This document shows positions 1-8,249 of a stretch of 64,000 nt of DNA, piece by piece; positions within the stretch are counted from its first letter, which is position 1; every line of letters begins with the position of its first letter. The translations under genes and the position numbers were made by a program. A model generated the notes under the pieces. The model was not told where the DNA came from and did not search any database. It saw only the letters and a program-made list of their open reading frames with translations. This DNA comes from Clostridia bacterium (GTDB lineage: Bacteria > Bacillota > Clostridia > Oscillospirales > QAKW01). Where the stretch lies: positions 1 through 64,000 of the forward strand of contig JAFTZM010000028.1 of assembly GCA_017464525.1 (NCBI GenBank), in the 5' to 3' direction.

Positions 1-26
1 AAAACGATAGCGAATTATAATAAAGA

Positions 27-92
27 AAATCCAAACTTTCAGTTACAAAACACAGCGCATTTACTGCGTTTATACACTAAAAGTTTGGATTT
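27..92. terminator. Inverted repeat, likely terminator of the Y-family polymerase gene
   Basis: Arms of 13 bp at 27-39 and 80-92 are perfectly complementary, with a 40-nt loop that can itself fold. Read on the minus strand the second arm is followed by a T-rich run, so it could end the minus-strand polymerase transcript. The loop is long for an intrinsic terminator. The copies of GATTTCATAAAA near 88-116 are a short direct repeat. Confidence 0.45.
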
Positions 93-129
93 CATAAAAG
101 GATAGATTTCATAAAAAATAAAGAAGTTT

Positions 130-1629
130 TTATTTTTTATGGCCTCCGATCTGGCGGTTGCGCTCCCGGGCGGTGGCGCCCTCCTTTAAATTCATACCCT
201 TAATGACGGCGTTTTTGCCGAAACGTTTTTTGAGATAGATCACGGCGTGCTGCATCTGCTTTTCCTTGGCCAGAGCAGCCTCCTCCCGGCGGCGCTGCTG
301 CTCCAGAGCCTGATAATCCACAAAAAGCTCCAGCTGCTCGGGCAGTTCGGCGTCGATGGCTTGCTGCTCATCCATCAGCCGGCAGGCGGCAAGGGTGATC
401 CGCCGTACCAGCAGGGAAGGGTTCATGATTCGGTCGTATAATTCCATCACTGCATCGGTGATGAGGCGGGTGGAGGAACTGCGCTTTTTCAGGTTGACGG
501 TGCCGTGGGCGTGCTTGGGGATCTTTCGCCCGTAATGATCGGTCACCACCGGGCCGTTATAGCGCCAGGCAATATCCGGATTGGTCAGACATTCCACATC
601 GTAGCCCACCGTTAAGACCAGCTGATCGGTCACCAGATGCTTTTCTACCAGATCCAGCACCAGCAGATCGGTCATCTCTTGCACAATGAGCCGGGCCTTT
701 TGAAAATCATAGGGGCATTGCAGCACCTGCCCGGTACTCAGGCTATTGGAGGCGGGCTTATAGGCTTTGATCTGGGCGATGGTGCAGGGCTCCCAGCCCC
801 ATGCGTGGTCGATAAGCAGCTCCGCATTGATGCCGAATAGTTTGTAAAGAAGATCCTCGTTATAAAGGGAGCAACGGGCCACATCCCCCATGGTAGACAT
901 TCCGTACCGCTCCAGCTTATTGGCGTAGCCCCGCCCGATCCGCCAGAAATCGGTGAGGGGTCGGTGGGACCAAAGCTCCCGGCGGTAGCTCATTTCATCC
1001 AGCTCTGCGATCCGCACCCCGTTCTGATCGGGGGGCATTTTTTTTGCCAGGATATCCATGGCGATCTTGCAAAGGTACAGATTGGTGCCGATGCCGGCGG
1101 TGGCGGTCACGCCGGTCTCTGCCAGCACCTCCCGCACCAGCATCATGGCAAATTCCCGGGGGCTAAGGCCGCCGGCCTTCAGGTAGCAGGTGGCATCAAT
1201 AAATACCTCATCGATGGAATAAACATGGATATCCTCCGGGGCAATATGCCGCAGATAGACCTGATAGATGCGGGTGCTGTAGTCCATATAAAGCGCCATT
1301 TGAGGCGGGGCAACGATATAATCGATGGCCAGGGAGGGATCCTGCTGCAGCTTTTTGGCATCATAGGAGCCGCCCCGGAACCGCCGGCCGGGGGCGTGCT
1401 GCTGCCGCAGGGCATTGGCCTCGGAGACCTGCTGCACCACCTCAAACAGCCGCGCCCTCCCTGAAATTCCATGGGCTTTCAGAGAGGGGGAAACAGCCAG
1501 GCAGATGGTCTTTTCGGTGCGGGTGGGGTCGGCAACCACCAGATTGGTGGCCATGGGATCCAGCCCCCGCTCCATACATTCCACCGAGGCATAAAAGGAT
1601 TTTAAATCAATGGCAATATAAGTCTTCAT
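130..1629 (-). CDS. Y-family (UmuC/DinB-like) DNA polymerase
   Basis: Translesion DNA polymerase of the ImpB/MucB/SamB (UmuC-like) group, 499 residues. The N-terminus carries the palm motif DLKSFYASVEC, and the catalytic acidic pair is in YSIDEVFID near residue 140. The C-terminal part has the little-finger region and a basic tail. The start is placed at the ATG at 1629, because this gives the canonical MKTYIAIDLKSFYAS start and a strong promoter (-10 at 1636-1641) ends only 6 nt upstream. No Shine-Dalgarno is present, so the mRNA may be leaderless. The gene stands alone; no YolD-like or UmuD-like partner is seen. It would act in damage tolerance, but no LexA-type operator could be identified. 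Confidence 0.9.
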   Translation of the reverse strand: MKTYIAIDLKSFYASVECMERGLDPMATNLVVADPTRTEKTICLAVSPSLKAHGISGRARLFEVVQQVSEANALRQQHAPGRRFRGGSYDAKKLQQDPSLAIDYIVAPPQMALYMDYSTRIYQVYLRHIAPEDIHVYSIDEVFIDATCYLKAGGLSPREFAMMLVREVLAETGVTATAGIGTNLYLCKIAMDILAKKMPPDQNGVRIAELDEMSYRRELWSHRPLTDFWRIGRGYANKLERYGMSTMGDVARCSLYNEDLLYKLFGINAELLIDHAWGWEPCTIAQIKAYKPASNSLSTGQVLQCPYDFQKARLIVQEMTDLLVLDLVEKHLVTDQLVLTVGYDVECLTNPDIAWRYNGPVVTDHYGRKIPKHAHGTVNLKKRSSSTRLITDAVMELYDRIMNPSLLVRRITLAACRLMDEQQAIDAELPEQLELFVDYQALEQQRRREEAALAKEKQMQHAVIYLKKRFGKNAVIKGMNLKEGATARERNRQIGGHKK

Positions 1630-1635
1630 AATTGA

Positions 1636-1664
1636 ATTATAGCACAAATGTTCTTAAATTGCAA
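1636..1664 (-). promoter_or_regulatory. Promoter of the Y-family polymerase gene (leaderless type)
   Basis: Read on the minus strand: TTGCAA (1664-1659), a 17-nt spacer, TATAAT (1641-1636), then 6 nt to the ATG at 1629. Transcription would start at or next to the start codon. Confidence 0.7.
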
Positions 1665-1678
1665 GCGGTATTTCCTGG

Positions 1679-1707
1679 TTGTTTTTCCCTGTAAGGTGTG
1701 GTATTAT
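1679..1707 (+). promoter_or_regulatory. Promoter of the GH20 gene
   Basis: TTGTTT at 1679-1684, a 17-nt spacer and TATTAT at 1702-1707. A ribosome binding site AAGGGGG at 1724-1730 follows before the ATG at 1739. Confidence 0.6.
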
Positions 1708-1738
1708 TATAAAAAAATGATCCAAGGGGGAAAATTAG

Positions 1739-3571
1739 ATGGTTTTTTCGTTTCATACAGATCCGGATCTGATGCCCGGGATCGGGCGCCTGCAGCAGCT
1801 GCTGGGCTTTGAGATTGGGGAGGGGATCACTGTAACGGCGGTGAAGGGCGACCGTACGGGCGTCACCCTGAAGGGGGATCAGGCGGTGATCTATTATCCC
1901 AGAAAGCATCTCTTTTTCCGGGAACTGGGGCTGCTGGTGCAGCACGCCCGCAAGGATTTTGCGCTTTTTGAGGATGATCATTTTGAGGGGCTTTCGGTGA
2001 TGCTGGATGCTTCCCGCTGCGCTGTGCCGACGGTGGAGACGGTGAATCGGATGGTGGACTATCTGGCGGTACTGGGGTATAGTATGGCCATGCTTTATAC
2101 AGAAGATACGGTCCAGCTGGAAAATCGCCCCTATTTCGGCTATATGCGAGGCAGATATACTGCCGAAGAGCTGCGGGCCATCGATGATTATGCCTTTGCC
2201 TACGGGATCGAGATCATTCCCTGCCTGGAGTGCTACGGCCATATGCATAAATACCTGATCTGGCCGGAGGCGGCTGAGATCAAGGATACCGATGGGGTGT
2301 TGCTGGCCCGGGAGGAAAAGACCTTTGCTTTTCTGGAAGAGCTGATCTCTGCTGTTTCTTCCTGTTTCCGTTCCCGGCGGATCCATATCGGCATGGACGA
2401 GGCCTGGGATATGGGCCGGGGTAAATTTCTGGATCGCCACGGCTATGTACCGCCCTTTGAGATCTTTAATGAATATATGGAACGGCTGATCGGCATTACC
2501 AATAAGTATGGCCTTACACCGATGATGTGGAGCGATATGTACTTCCGCATTGCCGATGAAAATAATAAATATTACAGCGAAACGGTGGAGCTCTCTCCCG
2601 AGGTGGCGGCAAAGATCCCGGAGGAGGTGGAGCTGGTCTTCTGGCACTATGGCGAGAAGCCCTACTGCGATGATTATATGCTGAAAAAGCACATGGCGCT
2701 GGGGCGCAAGGTGATCTATGCCGGCGGCTCCTGGAGCTGGATCGGCCATTTCCCCGAGCATCACTACACCATGGAGACCACCCGCTTTTCCCTGAATGCC
2801 TGCCGCAGCAACGGGGTGCGGGAGGCGATGCTGACCCTTTGGTTCAACGATAATGCAGAATGTGATCTTTTTGCCAATCTGTTCAGCCTTTCCTATTTTG
2901 CAGAGCTGGCCTTTGATCCGGAGGCTTCAGAGGAAAAGCTTCGGGCACGGTTCGAGGCATCTACCGGCGGCAGCTACGGCGGCTTTTTGGCCATGAGTAA
3001 CTACCACAACGATTTTCTGCAGCGGGAATACCCCAATTTCCACGACCGTTTCCTGGGAAAACATCTTTTCTGGCAGGATGTGATGGAAGGGCTTTATGAT
3101 ACCCATCTTTTTGCATATCCCATGAGCGGTCATTATGCAGCAAGTGCTGCGGAGATGAAGGTGTATTCCGGCCGCTGGAGCGAGCTTTACGATTTTGCAT
3201 ATAAGGTTTTTGATTATCTGGCCATAAAGTGCCTGATCGCCGAAAATCTGGTGCCGGCTTATCAGGCGGGGAACCGGGAGCGGCTGGCAGAGCTTGCCGG
3301 GCTGCTGGCGCTGCTGAAGGAAAAAACGTCGGCGGTGCATCTGGCTCATAAGGCTTTATGGAACGATCGGAATAAGGTGCTGGGCTGGGCCAATATGGAT
3401 GTGCGCTACGGCGGCATGGCTGCCCGCTGCGATACGGCCCGGGAGCGGATCGAGGCCTATCTGGAGGGGAGTCTTTCCCGGTTAGAGGAACTGGAGGAGC
3501 CCCGCCTCCATAAGATCGCCCGGGGCTTTAATAACTATAGCCAGATCGTGACCGTGAATCTTAAAATCTGA
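1739..3571 (+). CDS. GH20 beta-N-acetylhexosaminidase, GcnA-like, cytoplasmic
   Basis: Exo-acting glycosidase removing terminal N-acetylhexosamine (GlcNAc/GalNAc) from oligosaccharides, 610 residues. A GH20 TIM barrel starts near residue 90. The catalytic Asp-Glu pair is D220-E221 in HIGMDEAWDMG, and other barrel motifs are YTEDTVQLENRPYFGYMRG and MMWSDMYFR. There is no signal peptide, so it should act on imported sugars or muropeptides. The size and cytoplasmic form resemble Streptococcus GcnA. It has its own promoter and a good ribosome binding site. Substrate specificity cannot be read from sequence. Confidence 0.88.
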   Translation: MVFSFHTDPDLMPGIGRLQQLLGFEIGEGITVTAVKGDRTGVTLKGDQAVIYYPRKHLFFRELGLLVQHARKDFALFEDDHFEGLSVMLDASRCAVPTVETVNRMVDYLAVLGYSMAMLYTEDTVQLENRPYFGYMRGRYTAEELRAIDDYAFAYGIEIIPCLECYGHMHKYLIWPEAAEIKDTDGVLLAREEKTFAFLEELISAVSSCFRSRRIHIGMDEAWDMGRGKFLDRHGYVPPFEIFNEYMERLIGITNKYGLTPMMWSDMYFRIADENNKYYSETVELSPEVAAKIPEEVELVFWHYGEKPYCDDYMLKKHMALGRKVIYAGGSWSWIGHFPEHHYTMETTRFSLNACRSNGVREAMLTLWFNDNAECDLFANLFSLSYFAELAFDPEASEEKLRARFEASTGGSYGGFLAMSNYHNDFLQREYPNFHDRFLGKHLFWQDVMEGLYDTHLFAYPMSGHYAASAAEMKVYSGRWSELYDFAYKVFDYLAIKCLIAENLVPAYQAGNRERLAELAGLLALLKEKTSAVHLAHKALWNDRNKVLGWANMDVRYGGMAARCDTARERIEAYLEGSLSRLEELEEPRLHKIARGFNNYSQIVTVNLKI

Positions 3572-3592
3572 TAGTATAATGTAATATTTTTC

Positions 3593-3621
3593 TTGTAAAA
3601 TCTGCAAAAACCATATATAAT
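3593..3621 (+). promoter_or_regulatory. Promoter of the phosphoribosyltransferase-like gene
   Basis: TTGTAA at 3593-3598, a 17-nt spacer and a perfect TATAAT at 3616-3621. The expected start near 3628 lies upstream of the ribosome binding site at 3637-3645, which supports a coding start soon after it rather than at 3710. Confidence 0.7.
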
Positions 3622-3636
3622 AGAATTATAAAAAAC

Positions 3637-3655
3637 AAAGGAGGATTTCCCTATA
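3637..3655 (+). promoter_or_regulatory. Ribosome binding site that points to an ATA start codon
   Basis: AAAGGAGGA at 3637-3645 is followed 7 nt later by ATA at 3653-3655, in frame with the downstream gene. No ATG, GTG or TTG lies in this frame at a usable distance; the first GTG is at 3710 and has no ribosome binding site. Confidence 0.7.
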
Positions 3656-4297
3656 CCTACTTCCGAAACCTTTAAGTATGAGACCAAGCGTAAAAATCTG
3701 TTTCTGCGGGTGGCAAGAGGCCATTTTGCTACCACCGGCCGCCATACCAATTATTATGTGGATGTGGCTGCCCAGAAGAGCCGCCTTTCTGAGGCCAAGG
3801 CTGTTGCAGAGGAGCTGCGTTCCTATTACTATAGTGATACGGTGGTGGATACCATTCTTTGCCTGGAGGGCACCGAGGTGATCGGCACCTGCCTGGCTGA
3901 GCAGTTGACCAAGGCGGATTTTGTAAATATGAATTCCCATAAAACCATCTATATCGTCACCCCCGAGGTGACCAGCAGCGGCCAGCTGATGTTCCGGGAT
4001 AATATTGTGCCGATGATCGCCGGCAAGCACGTGCTGGTTCTGGCAGTCTCCGTTTCCTCCGGCAGATCTACCTCTGTGGCGGTGGATGCGGTGCAGTATT
4101 ACGGCGGCAAGGTGGCCGGGATCTCTGCCATCTTTTCTACCATGGAGAAATGTGCCGGGTTCCCGGTCCATGCGGCCTTCAATCCCAATGATCTGATGGA
4201 TTATGTGAGCGCGCCTGCCCATGATTGCCCCATGTGCAAGGCCGGCCGGAAACTGGATGCTTTGATCAATAGTTACGGCTTTTCCAAACTGGACTAA
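3653..4297 (+). CDS. Orotate phosphoribosyltransferase-like protein
   Basis: Type I phosphoribosyltransferase fold, 214 residues if it starts at ATA 3653. It resembles a Firmicutes family annotated as orotate phosphoribosyltransferase. Recognisable parts are GHFATTGRHTNYYVDV near the start, the sheet around VVDTILCLEGTEVIG, and the PRPP-loop position VLVLAVSVSSGRST near residue 125. That loop lacks the usual adjacent Asp-Asp that binds ribose and metal, so orotate transfer activity is uncertain. The C-terminus has a CPMC motif (DCPMCKAGRKLD). Starting at GTG 3710 would remove 19 conserved-looking residues. The gene is monocistronic, between its own promoter and a terminator. Confidence 0.72.
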   Translation: MPTSETFKYETKRKNLFLRVARGHFATTGRHTNYYVDVAAQKSRLSEAKAVAEELRSYYYSDTVVDTILCLEGTEVIGTCLAEQLTKADFVNMNSHKTIYIVTPEVTSSGQLMFRDNIVPMIAGKHVLVLAVSVSSGRSTSVAVDAVQYYGGKVAGISAIFSTMEKCAGFPVHAAFNPNDLMDYVSAPAHDCPMCKAGRKLDALINSYGFSKLD

Positions 4298-4302
4298 TCA
4301 AC

Positions 4303-4328
4303 AAGGCGCACTTTGGTGCGCCTTTTTA
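4303..4328 (+). terminator. Intrinsic terminator of the phosphoribosyltransferase-like gene
   Basis: A 9-bp stem (AAGGCGCAC at 4303-4311 with GTGCGCCTT at 4316-4324), TTTG loop and T tract. Confidence 0.9.
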
Positions 4329-4365
4329 CATGATAAAATCTTGCCGATATAACGCAATATACGGC

Positions 4366-4394
4366 GAGACATTGTGAAAAAATTGCTGTATAAT
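4366..4394 (+). promoter_or_regulatory. Promoter of the GH51 / M20 operon
   Basis: GAGACA at 4366-4371, a 17-nt spacer and a perfect TATAAT at 4389-4394. It lies downstream of the farther GTG at 4374, so translation should start at ATG 4422 behind GGGAGG (4407-4412). Confidence 0.6.
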
Positions 4395-4421
4395 GAAAGA
4401 AAAAACGGGAGGCTTTTTGCA

Positions 4422-5864
4422 ATGAAAAAAATCTATCTGGTACATCCTCAAAAAATCGGTACCATTGCACCAGAGCTCTACGGCCATTTTATCGAGCATA
4501 TCGGCGGTGTGTTTTACGACGGCCTTTGGGTGGGGAAGGATTCACCCATCCCCAATATCCGGGGGTTCCGCAAGGATCTGGTGGAGAAGCTGAAGGCCAT
4601 CCATCCGCCGGTGCTTCGCTGGCCGGGCGGTTGCTTTGCCGAGACTTACGATTGGCGGGATGGGATCGGGGAGGAGCGCCCTACCCGTATCAGCTGGTGG
4701 ACCGGCCGGGACGGGCGGTATGAGCCCAATGCGGTGGGCACCCATGAATTTATGGATCTTTGCGAGATGGTAGGCGCAAAGGCCTATTTTGCCGCCAATC
4801 TCACCACCGTTTCCCCGCTGCATATCCGGGATTGGATGGATTATTGCCTCTCTCCCCGGGGAACTACTACTCTTGCCAAGGAGCGGGAAAAGAATGGGCA
4901 TCCGGAGCCCTTTGACATTCCCTTCTGGGGCATCGGCAACGAAAACTGGGGCGGCGGCGGAAGGATGCGGCCGGAATTTTATGCCGATGAATACCGCCGC
5001 TTTGCCACCGTTCTGCGGAATGCGGCGGGAGATACAGAGTTCTACGCCTGCGGCTCTGACAGTGAGGACTATAATTGGACCCACGGGGTGGTTCCCGGCC
5101 TGAAGGACCGCCGGGGGCGCATCGATGCCGAAGGCTTTGCCATGCATTACTATTGCGGCAAGGCGGGGGATCCTGTTGCCTTCACCGAGGAGGAATGGGA
5201 TGAACTGATCGCCAAAGCTCAAAAGATGGAGGCCATCATCAAGCGCAACTGGAATATCATCTGCGCCCACGGTGCGCAGGATAAGCTCAAGCTAATCGTG
5301 GATGAATGGGGCTGCTGGCACCCCGACGGCTCCGGCCCCAGTAAAGGTTATAACCTTTTCGAGCAGCAGAGCACTATGCGGGATGCCATGGTGGCAGCGC
5401 TGACCCTTAATATCTTCAATAACCATTGCGATAAGGTGCGGATGGCCAATGTGGCACAGCTGGTCAATAACCTGCATTGCCTCTTTCTGGCCGGCGGGGC
5501 GAACTGCATCGTCACCCCCACCTACCATGTATTTGATCTTTATAAAGGGCATCAGGGCGCTGAAGCCATTCAGGTGATTGCCGATGATCAACTTTCGGTT
5601 TCTGCATCGGTGAAGGATGGCAAGCTGCTGGTAACGGTGGGTAATCTTTCCTGCCGGGAGGATGCCACATTCACCCTGGAAAGCCTTGGATTATCCTTGG
5701 CCGCAAAAGGGAAGGGGCGGTTGCTGGCTCATGGGGATCTTCATGCGCATAATACCTTTGAAGAGCCGGAGCGGGTGCAGCCTGTGGATTTTGAATTTGA
5801 TGCAGATCAGCCTGTCAGTCTTCCCAAGGGCGGGATCGCAGCATTAGAGGTGGAGATCATATGA
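4422..5864 (+). CDS. GH51 alpha-L-arabinofuranosidase
   Basis: Retaining exo-glycosidase releasing L-arabinofuranose from arabinan, arabinoxylan or arabinogalactan oligosaccharides, 480 residues. The N-terminal barrel has GHFIEHIGGVFYDGLWVG and LRWPGGCFAETYDWRDGIG. The acid/base is E174 in GNENWGGGG, and the nucleophile is E295 in VDEWGCW. The C-terminal part is the usual small beta domain. There is no signal peptide, so it is cytoplasmic. Its stop overlaps the next gene by 4 nt, so the two are translationally coupled. It fits with the GH127 enzyme and ribulokinase further along the window. Confidence 0.94.
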   Translation: MKKIYLVHPQKIGTIAPELYGHFIEHIGGVFYDGLWVGKDSPIPNIRGFRKDLVEKLKAIHPPVLRWPGGCFAETYDWRDGIGEERPTRISWWTGRDGRYEPNAVGTHEFMDLCEMVGAKAYFAANLTTVSPLHIRDWMDYCLSPRGTTTLAKEREKNGHPEPFDIPFWGIGNENWGGGGRMRPEFYADEYRRFATVLRNAAGDTEFYACGSDSEDYNWTHGVVPGLKDRRGRIDAEGFAMHYYCGKAGDPVAFTEEEWDELIAKAQKMEAIIKRNWNIICAHGAQDKLKLIVDEWGCWHPDGSGPSKGYNLFEQQSTMRDAMVAALTLNIFNNHCDKVRMANVAQLVNNLHCLFLAGGANCIVTPTYHVFDLYKGHQGAEAIQVIADDQLSVSASVKDGKLLVTVGNLSCREDATFTLESLGLSLAAKGKGRLLAHGDLHAHNTFEEPERVQPVDFEFDADQPVSLPKGGIAALEVEII

Positions 5865-7180
5865 ATCTGAATATCGTTGATGCATACAGAAACCTGATCC
5901 TAGAGACTCAGGATCATATCTGGAAGAATGCCGAGACCGGTTACCGGGAAATCAAAACCGCAGCTTATATGGAAAAGGTTTTTGAGGACTTGGGCTATGA
6001 GCTGGTTCGGGCGGGGGATATCCCCGGCTTTTACACCGATATCGATACGGGTAAACCGGGCCCCAAGCTCCTGATTTTCGGGGAACTGGATTCTCTGATC
6101 TGCCCGGAGCATCCCGAAGCCACCGAACGGGGGACTGTTCATTGCTGCGGGCATAGCGCGCAATGCGCCGCTCTGGTGGGCATTGCGGCGGGGCTGAAGG
6201 CTCCCGGTGCATTGGACGGTCTTTGCGGCAGTATTCGTCTTTGTGCGGTTCCGGCCGAGGAACTGATTGAGATTGAATATCGGGAAGAGTTGAAAAAGCA
6301 AGGTAAGATCCGCTATTATGGGGGTAAAGTTGAATTCCTTTACAGAGGATTTTTTGATGGCTGTGATATCGTCTATATGCTCCATACCGCCGGAGGAACA
6401 GAGTTTTTCGAGACAAAGGGGAGTGTGGGCTGCATCAGCAAGAGGGTCATCTTCAAGGGGGTATCCGCCCATGCCGGTGGCAGTCCTTCCCGGGGCATCA
6501 ATGCGCTTTATGCTGCTAATTTGGGGCTGAATGCCATCAATGCCATCCGTGAGACCTTCCGGGAGCGGGATCAGATCCGGGTACATCCCATCATCACCCA
6601 AGGGGGCGGGGCGGTCAATGCCATCCCCGATTGTGTCAAGGTGGAAAGCTATGTGCGGGGCGCTTCCTTCGATGCCATCCGTGCGGAGAATCTAAAGGTC
6701 AACCGGGCGTTGGTGGGTGCTGCCCTTTCCATGGGGGCCAATGTGGAGATCATCGATGAGCCGGGCTATGCACCGTTGGATAACTGCAAGGCATTGTACG
6801 ATGTTATGGCCGACGCCGCCGCAGACCTTGGCTTTGCTTGTAATTACAATGATCATCGGGGTACCGGATGCACCGATATGGGAGATATCTCCTGCATCTT
6901 CCCCTCCATCCATGGCTATGCGCCGGGTGCGATCGGCACCAGCCATGGGACCGATTACTATATCGCCGATCCCGATCTTGCTTGCGTGGCTTCCGCTAAA
7001 GTTCAGTTGAAGATGGCGGAGCTTTTGCTGAAGGATGGAGCCGCCCGTGCCAAAGAGATCATCGAAGGCTTTGAGCCTCTCTTTGCTTCCAAAGAGGAAT
7101 ACTTTGCCTACGTGGACGAGATGGCCTGCTCGGGCGACCGTATCGTTTACGGGGGCGGAAAAGCGGAAATAAAATTATAA
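5861..7180 (+). CDS. M20D-type amidohydrolase / aminoacylase
   Basis: Zinc-dependent amidohydrolase of the M20D (HipO/AbgB-like) group, 439 residues, predicted to cleave an N-acyl or aminobenzoyl amino acid bond in the cytoplasm. Visible metal and catalytic sites are HCCGHSAQ near residue 95, the VPAEE glutamate pair, MLHTAGG, the dimerisation-domain motif GVSAHAGGSPSRGINAL, and GTSHGTDYY near the C-terminus. It overlaps the GH51 gene by 4 nt (ATGA), and GAGGTGGAG just upstream serves as ribosome binding site. The link to arabinose use is not obvious. Its substrate is unknown. Confidence 0.85.
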   Translation: MNLNIVDAYRNLILETQDHIWKNAETGYREIKTAAYMEKVFEDLGYELVRAGDIPGFYTDIDTGKPGPKLLIFGELDSLICPEHPEATERGTVHCCGHSAQCAALVGIAAGLKAPGALDGLCGSIRLCAVPAEELIEIEYREELKKQGKIRYYGGKVEFLYRGFFDGCDIVYMLHTAGGTEFFETKGSVGCISKRVIFKGVSAHAGGSPSRGINALYAANLGLNAINAIRETFRERDQIRVHPIITQGGGAVNAIPDCVKVESYVRGASFDAIRAENLKVNRALVGAALSMGANVEIIDEPGYAPLDNCKALYDVMADAAADLGFACNYNDHRGTGCTDMGDISCIFPSIHGYAPGAIGTSHGTDYYIADPDLACVASAKVQLKMAELLLKDGAARAKEIIEGFEPLFASKEEYFAYVDEMACSGDRIVYGGGKAEIKL

Positions 7181-7181
7181 T

Positions 7182-7218
7182 AAAAATGGGTAAAAACCAA
7201 CGGTTTTTACCCATTTTT
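7182..7218. terminator. Bidirectional terminator between convergent genes
   Basis: A 17-bp perfect stem at 7182-7198 and 7202-7218 with a 3-nt loop and A/T tracts on both sides. It can end both the M20 transcript and the minus-strand permease transcript. Confidence 0.9.
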
Positions 7219-8079
7219 TTAACTGAGCGCCATCAGGATCAGGGCGGCGACGCCGAGGAGGGTGCCGATCAACTGATTCTTTTTGAGTTTTTCTTTATAG
7301 ATCAGGGCGGAGACCAGAAAACTGAAGACCATCCCCGATCCCGTTCCCACGGGGGAGGACACCGAGACGGGGAGGTGGCGGTAACTGATTAGGGTGAGCA
7401 GATTTTTGCCGCCGTTAAGCATGCCGATCCCCGCGCCGTAGAGGGCGCCGAATCTGAGGGCAGAGCACATAATGCTCCGCTCCAACAACAGCGCCAATAC
7501 CAGCAGAAAAAGAAAGGCACCGCCGAAGGAAAGGAGCATAAATTCGTTGTCGCACTTCGTATCGAAGGCGATCTGTTGCTCGCGGTTGAGAATGCCGATC
7601 ACCCCGTTGCTGAAAAGGGCAACCATCGTCCAGAGGAACCATTTGAAGGAGACCCATTTTTGCCCTACCTCCTTCTTTTCAAGGTTGACCGTTACGATGG
7701 AGGCAACCGTCAGCAGGATGGCGGCATAGCGCAGGAGATTTGCAGGTTCCTTCAGGTAAAAGAGGGCGTAGATCAACACGATAACCCCCGAAAAGTTGGT
7801 GATCAGCACGGTCAGCATATAGGAGCCCAACTGAAAGGCGCGGTAGACGCTGTAAAACCCTGCGGCGATCATCAGGGCATTGAGGGTGCCGTACCAAAAC
7901 ATCTCTTTGGGGAAGAACAATCCCTCACTGTCGGTGAGGAAAAAGAACACCGATGCAAACAGGCAGATCACGCTGTTGAAGAATAAACCGCCGTTGCCGT
8001 GTTTTTTGCTGTAGCGGCGGGTGAGCATGGTCTCGCCCTGATTCAAGGCTTTGCTTAATAAAATGAAAAAATAGCCCAA
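7219..8079 (-). CDS. DMT-superfamily (EamA-like) permease
   Basis: Integral membrane transporter of the drug/metabolite superfamily, about ten hydrophobic helices over 286 residues, in two similar halves. The start is placed at TTG 8079 because AAAGGAGGG (8094-8086) sits just before it; the GTG at 8112 would place the ribosome binding site inside the coding sequence. It is a paralogue in fold, though not close in sequence, of the permease at 11402-12268. The last codons run into the shared terminator. Nothing in the sequence reveals the substrate. An amino acid, sugar or metabolite exporter role is typical for the family. Confidence 0.78.
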   Translation of the reverse strand: MGYFFILLSKALNQGETMLTRRYSKKHGNGGLFFNSVICLFASVFFFLTDSEGLFFPKEMFWYGTLNALMIAAGFYSVYRAFQLGSYMLTVLITNFSGVIVLIYALFYLKEPANLLRYAAILLTVASIVTVNLEKKEVGQKWVSFKWFLWTMVALFSNGVIGILNREQQIAFDTKCDNEFMLLSFGGAFLFLLVLALLLERSIMCSALRFGALYGAGIGMLNGGKNLLTLISYRHLPVSVSSPVGTGSGMVFSFLVSALIYKEKLKKNQLIGTLLGVAALILMALS

Positions 8080-8162
8080 ACCGATCCCTCCTTTGAGAGT
8101 ATACTTTAACACAGTTCGGGCTATTTTTAAATGGACAAAAGTTGCATTTTTATGGAATTTTT

Positions 8163-8249
8163 TCAGGTGTGGTCCTGCACATCCCGTAACAGTTCCGGTT
8201 GGGCGGAGACATAAAACGCCGGATAAAGCGGGGGAAGATCCCGAATTAT
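8163..8249 (-). pseudogene. Possible in-frame tail of a lost coding region
   Basis: Directly after the stop of the Gfo/Idh gene the same minus-strand frame stays open for 28 codons (ending VQDHT and a TGA at 8165-8163), with codon use like a gene. It has no start codon. It may be the remnant of a longer C-terminus or of a deleted gene, or chance. Confidence 0.25.

Noticed and set aside
3678-3881. Small ATG frame at the phosphoribosyltransferase start
   Set aside because: Has an ATG but the wrong frame; product is Arg/Pro-rich and unrelated to the conserved protein.
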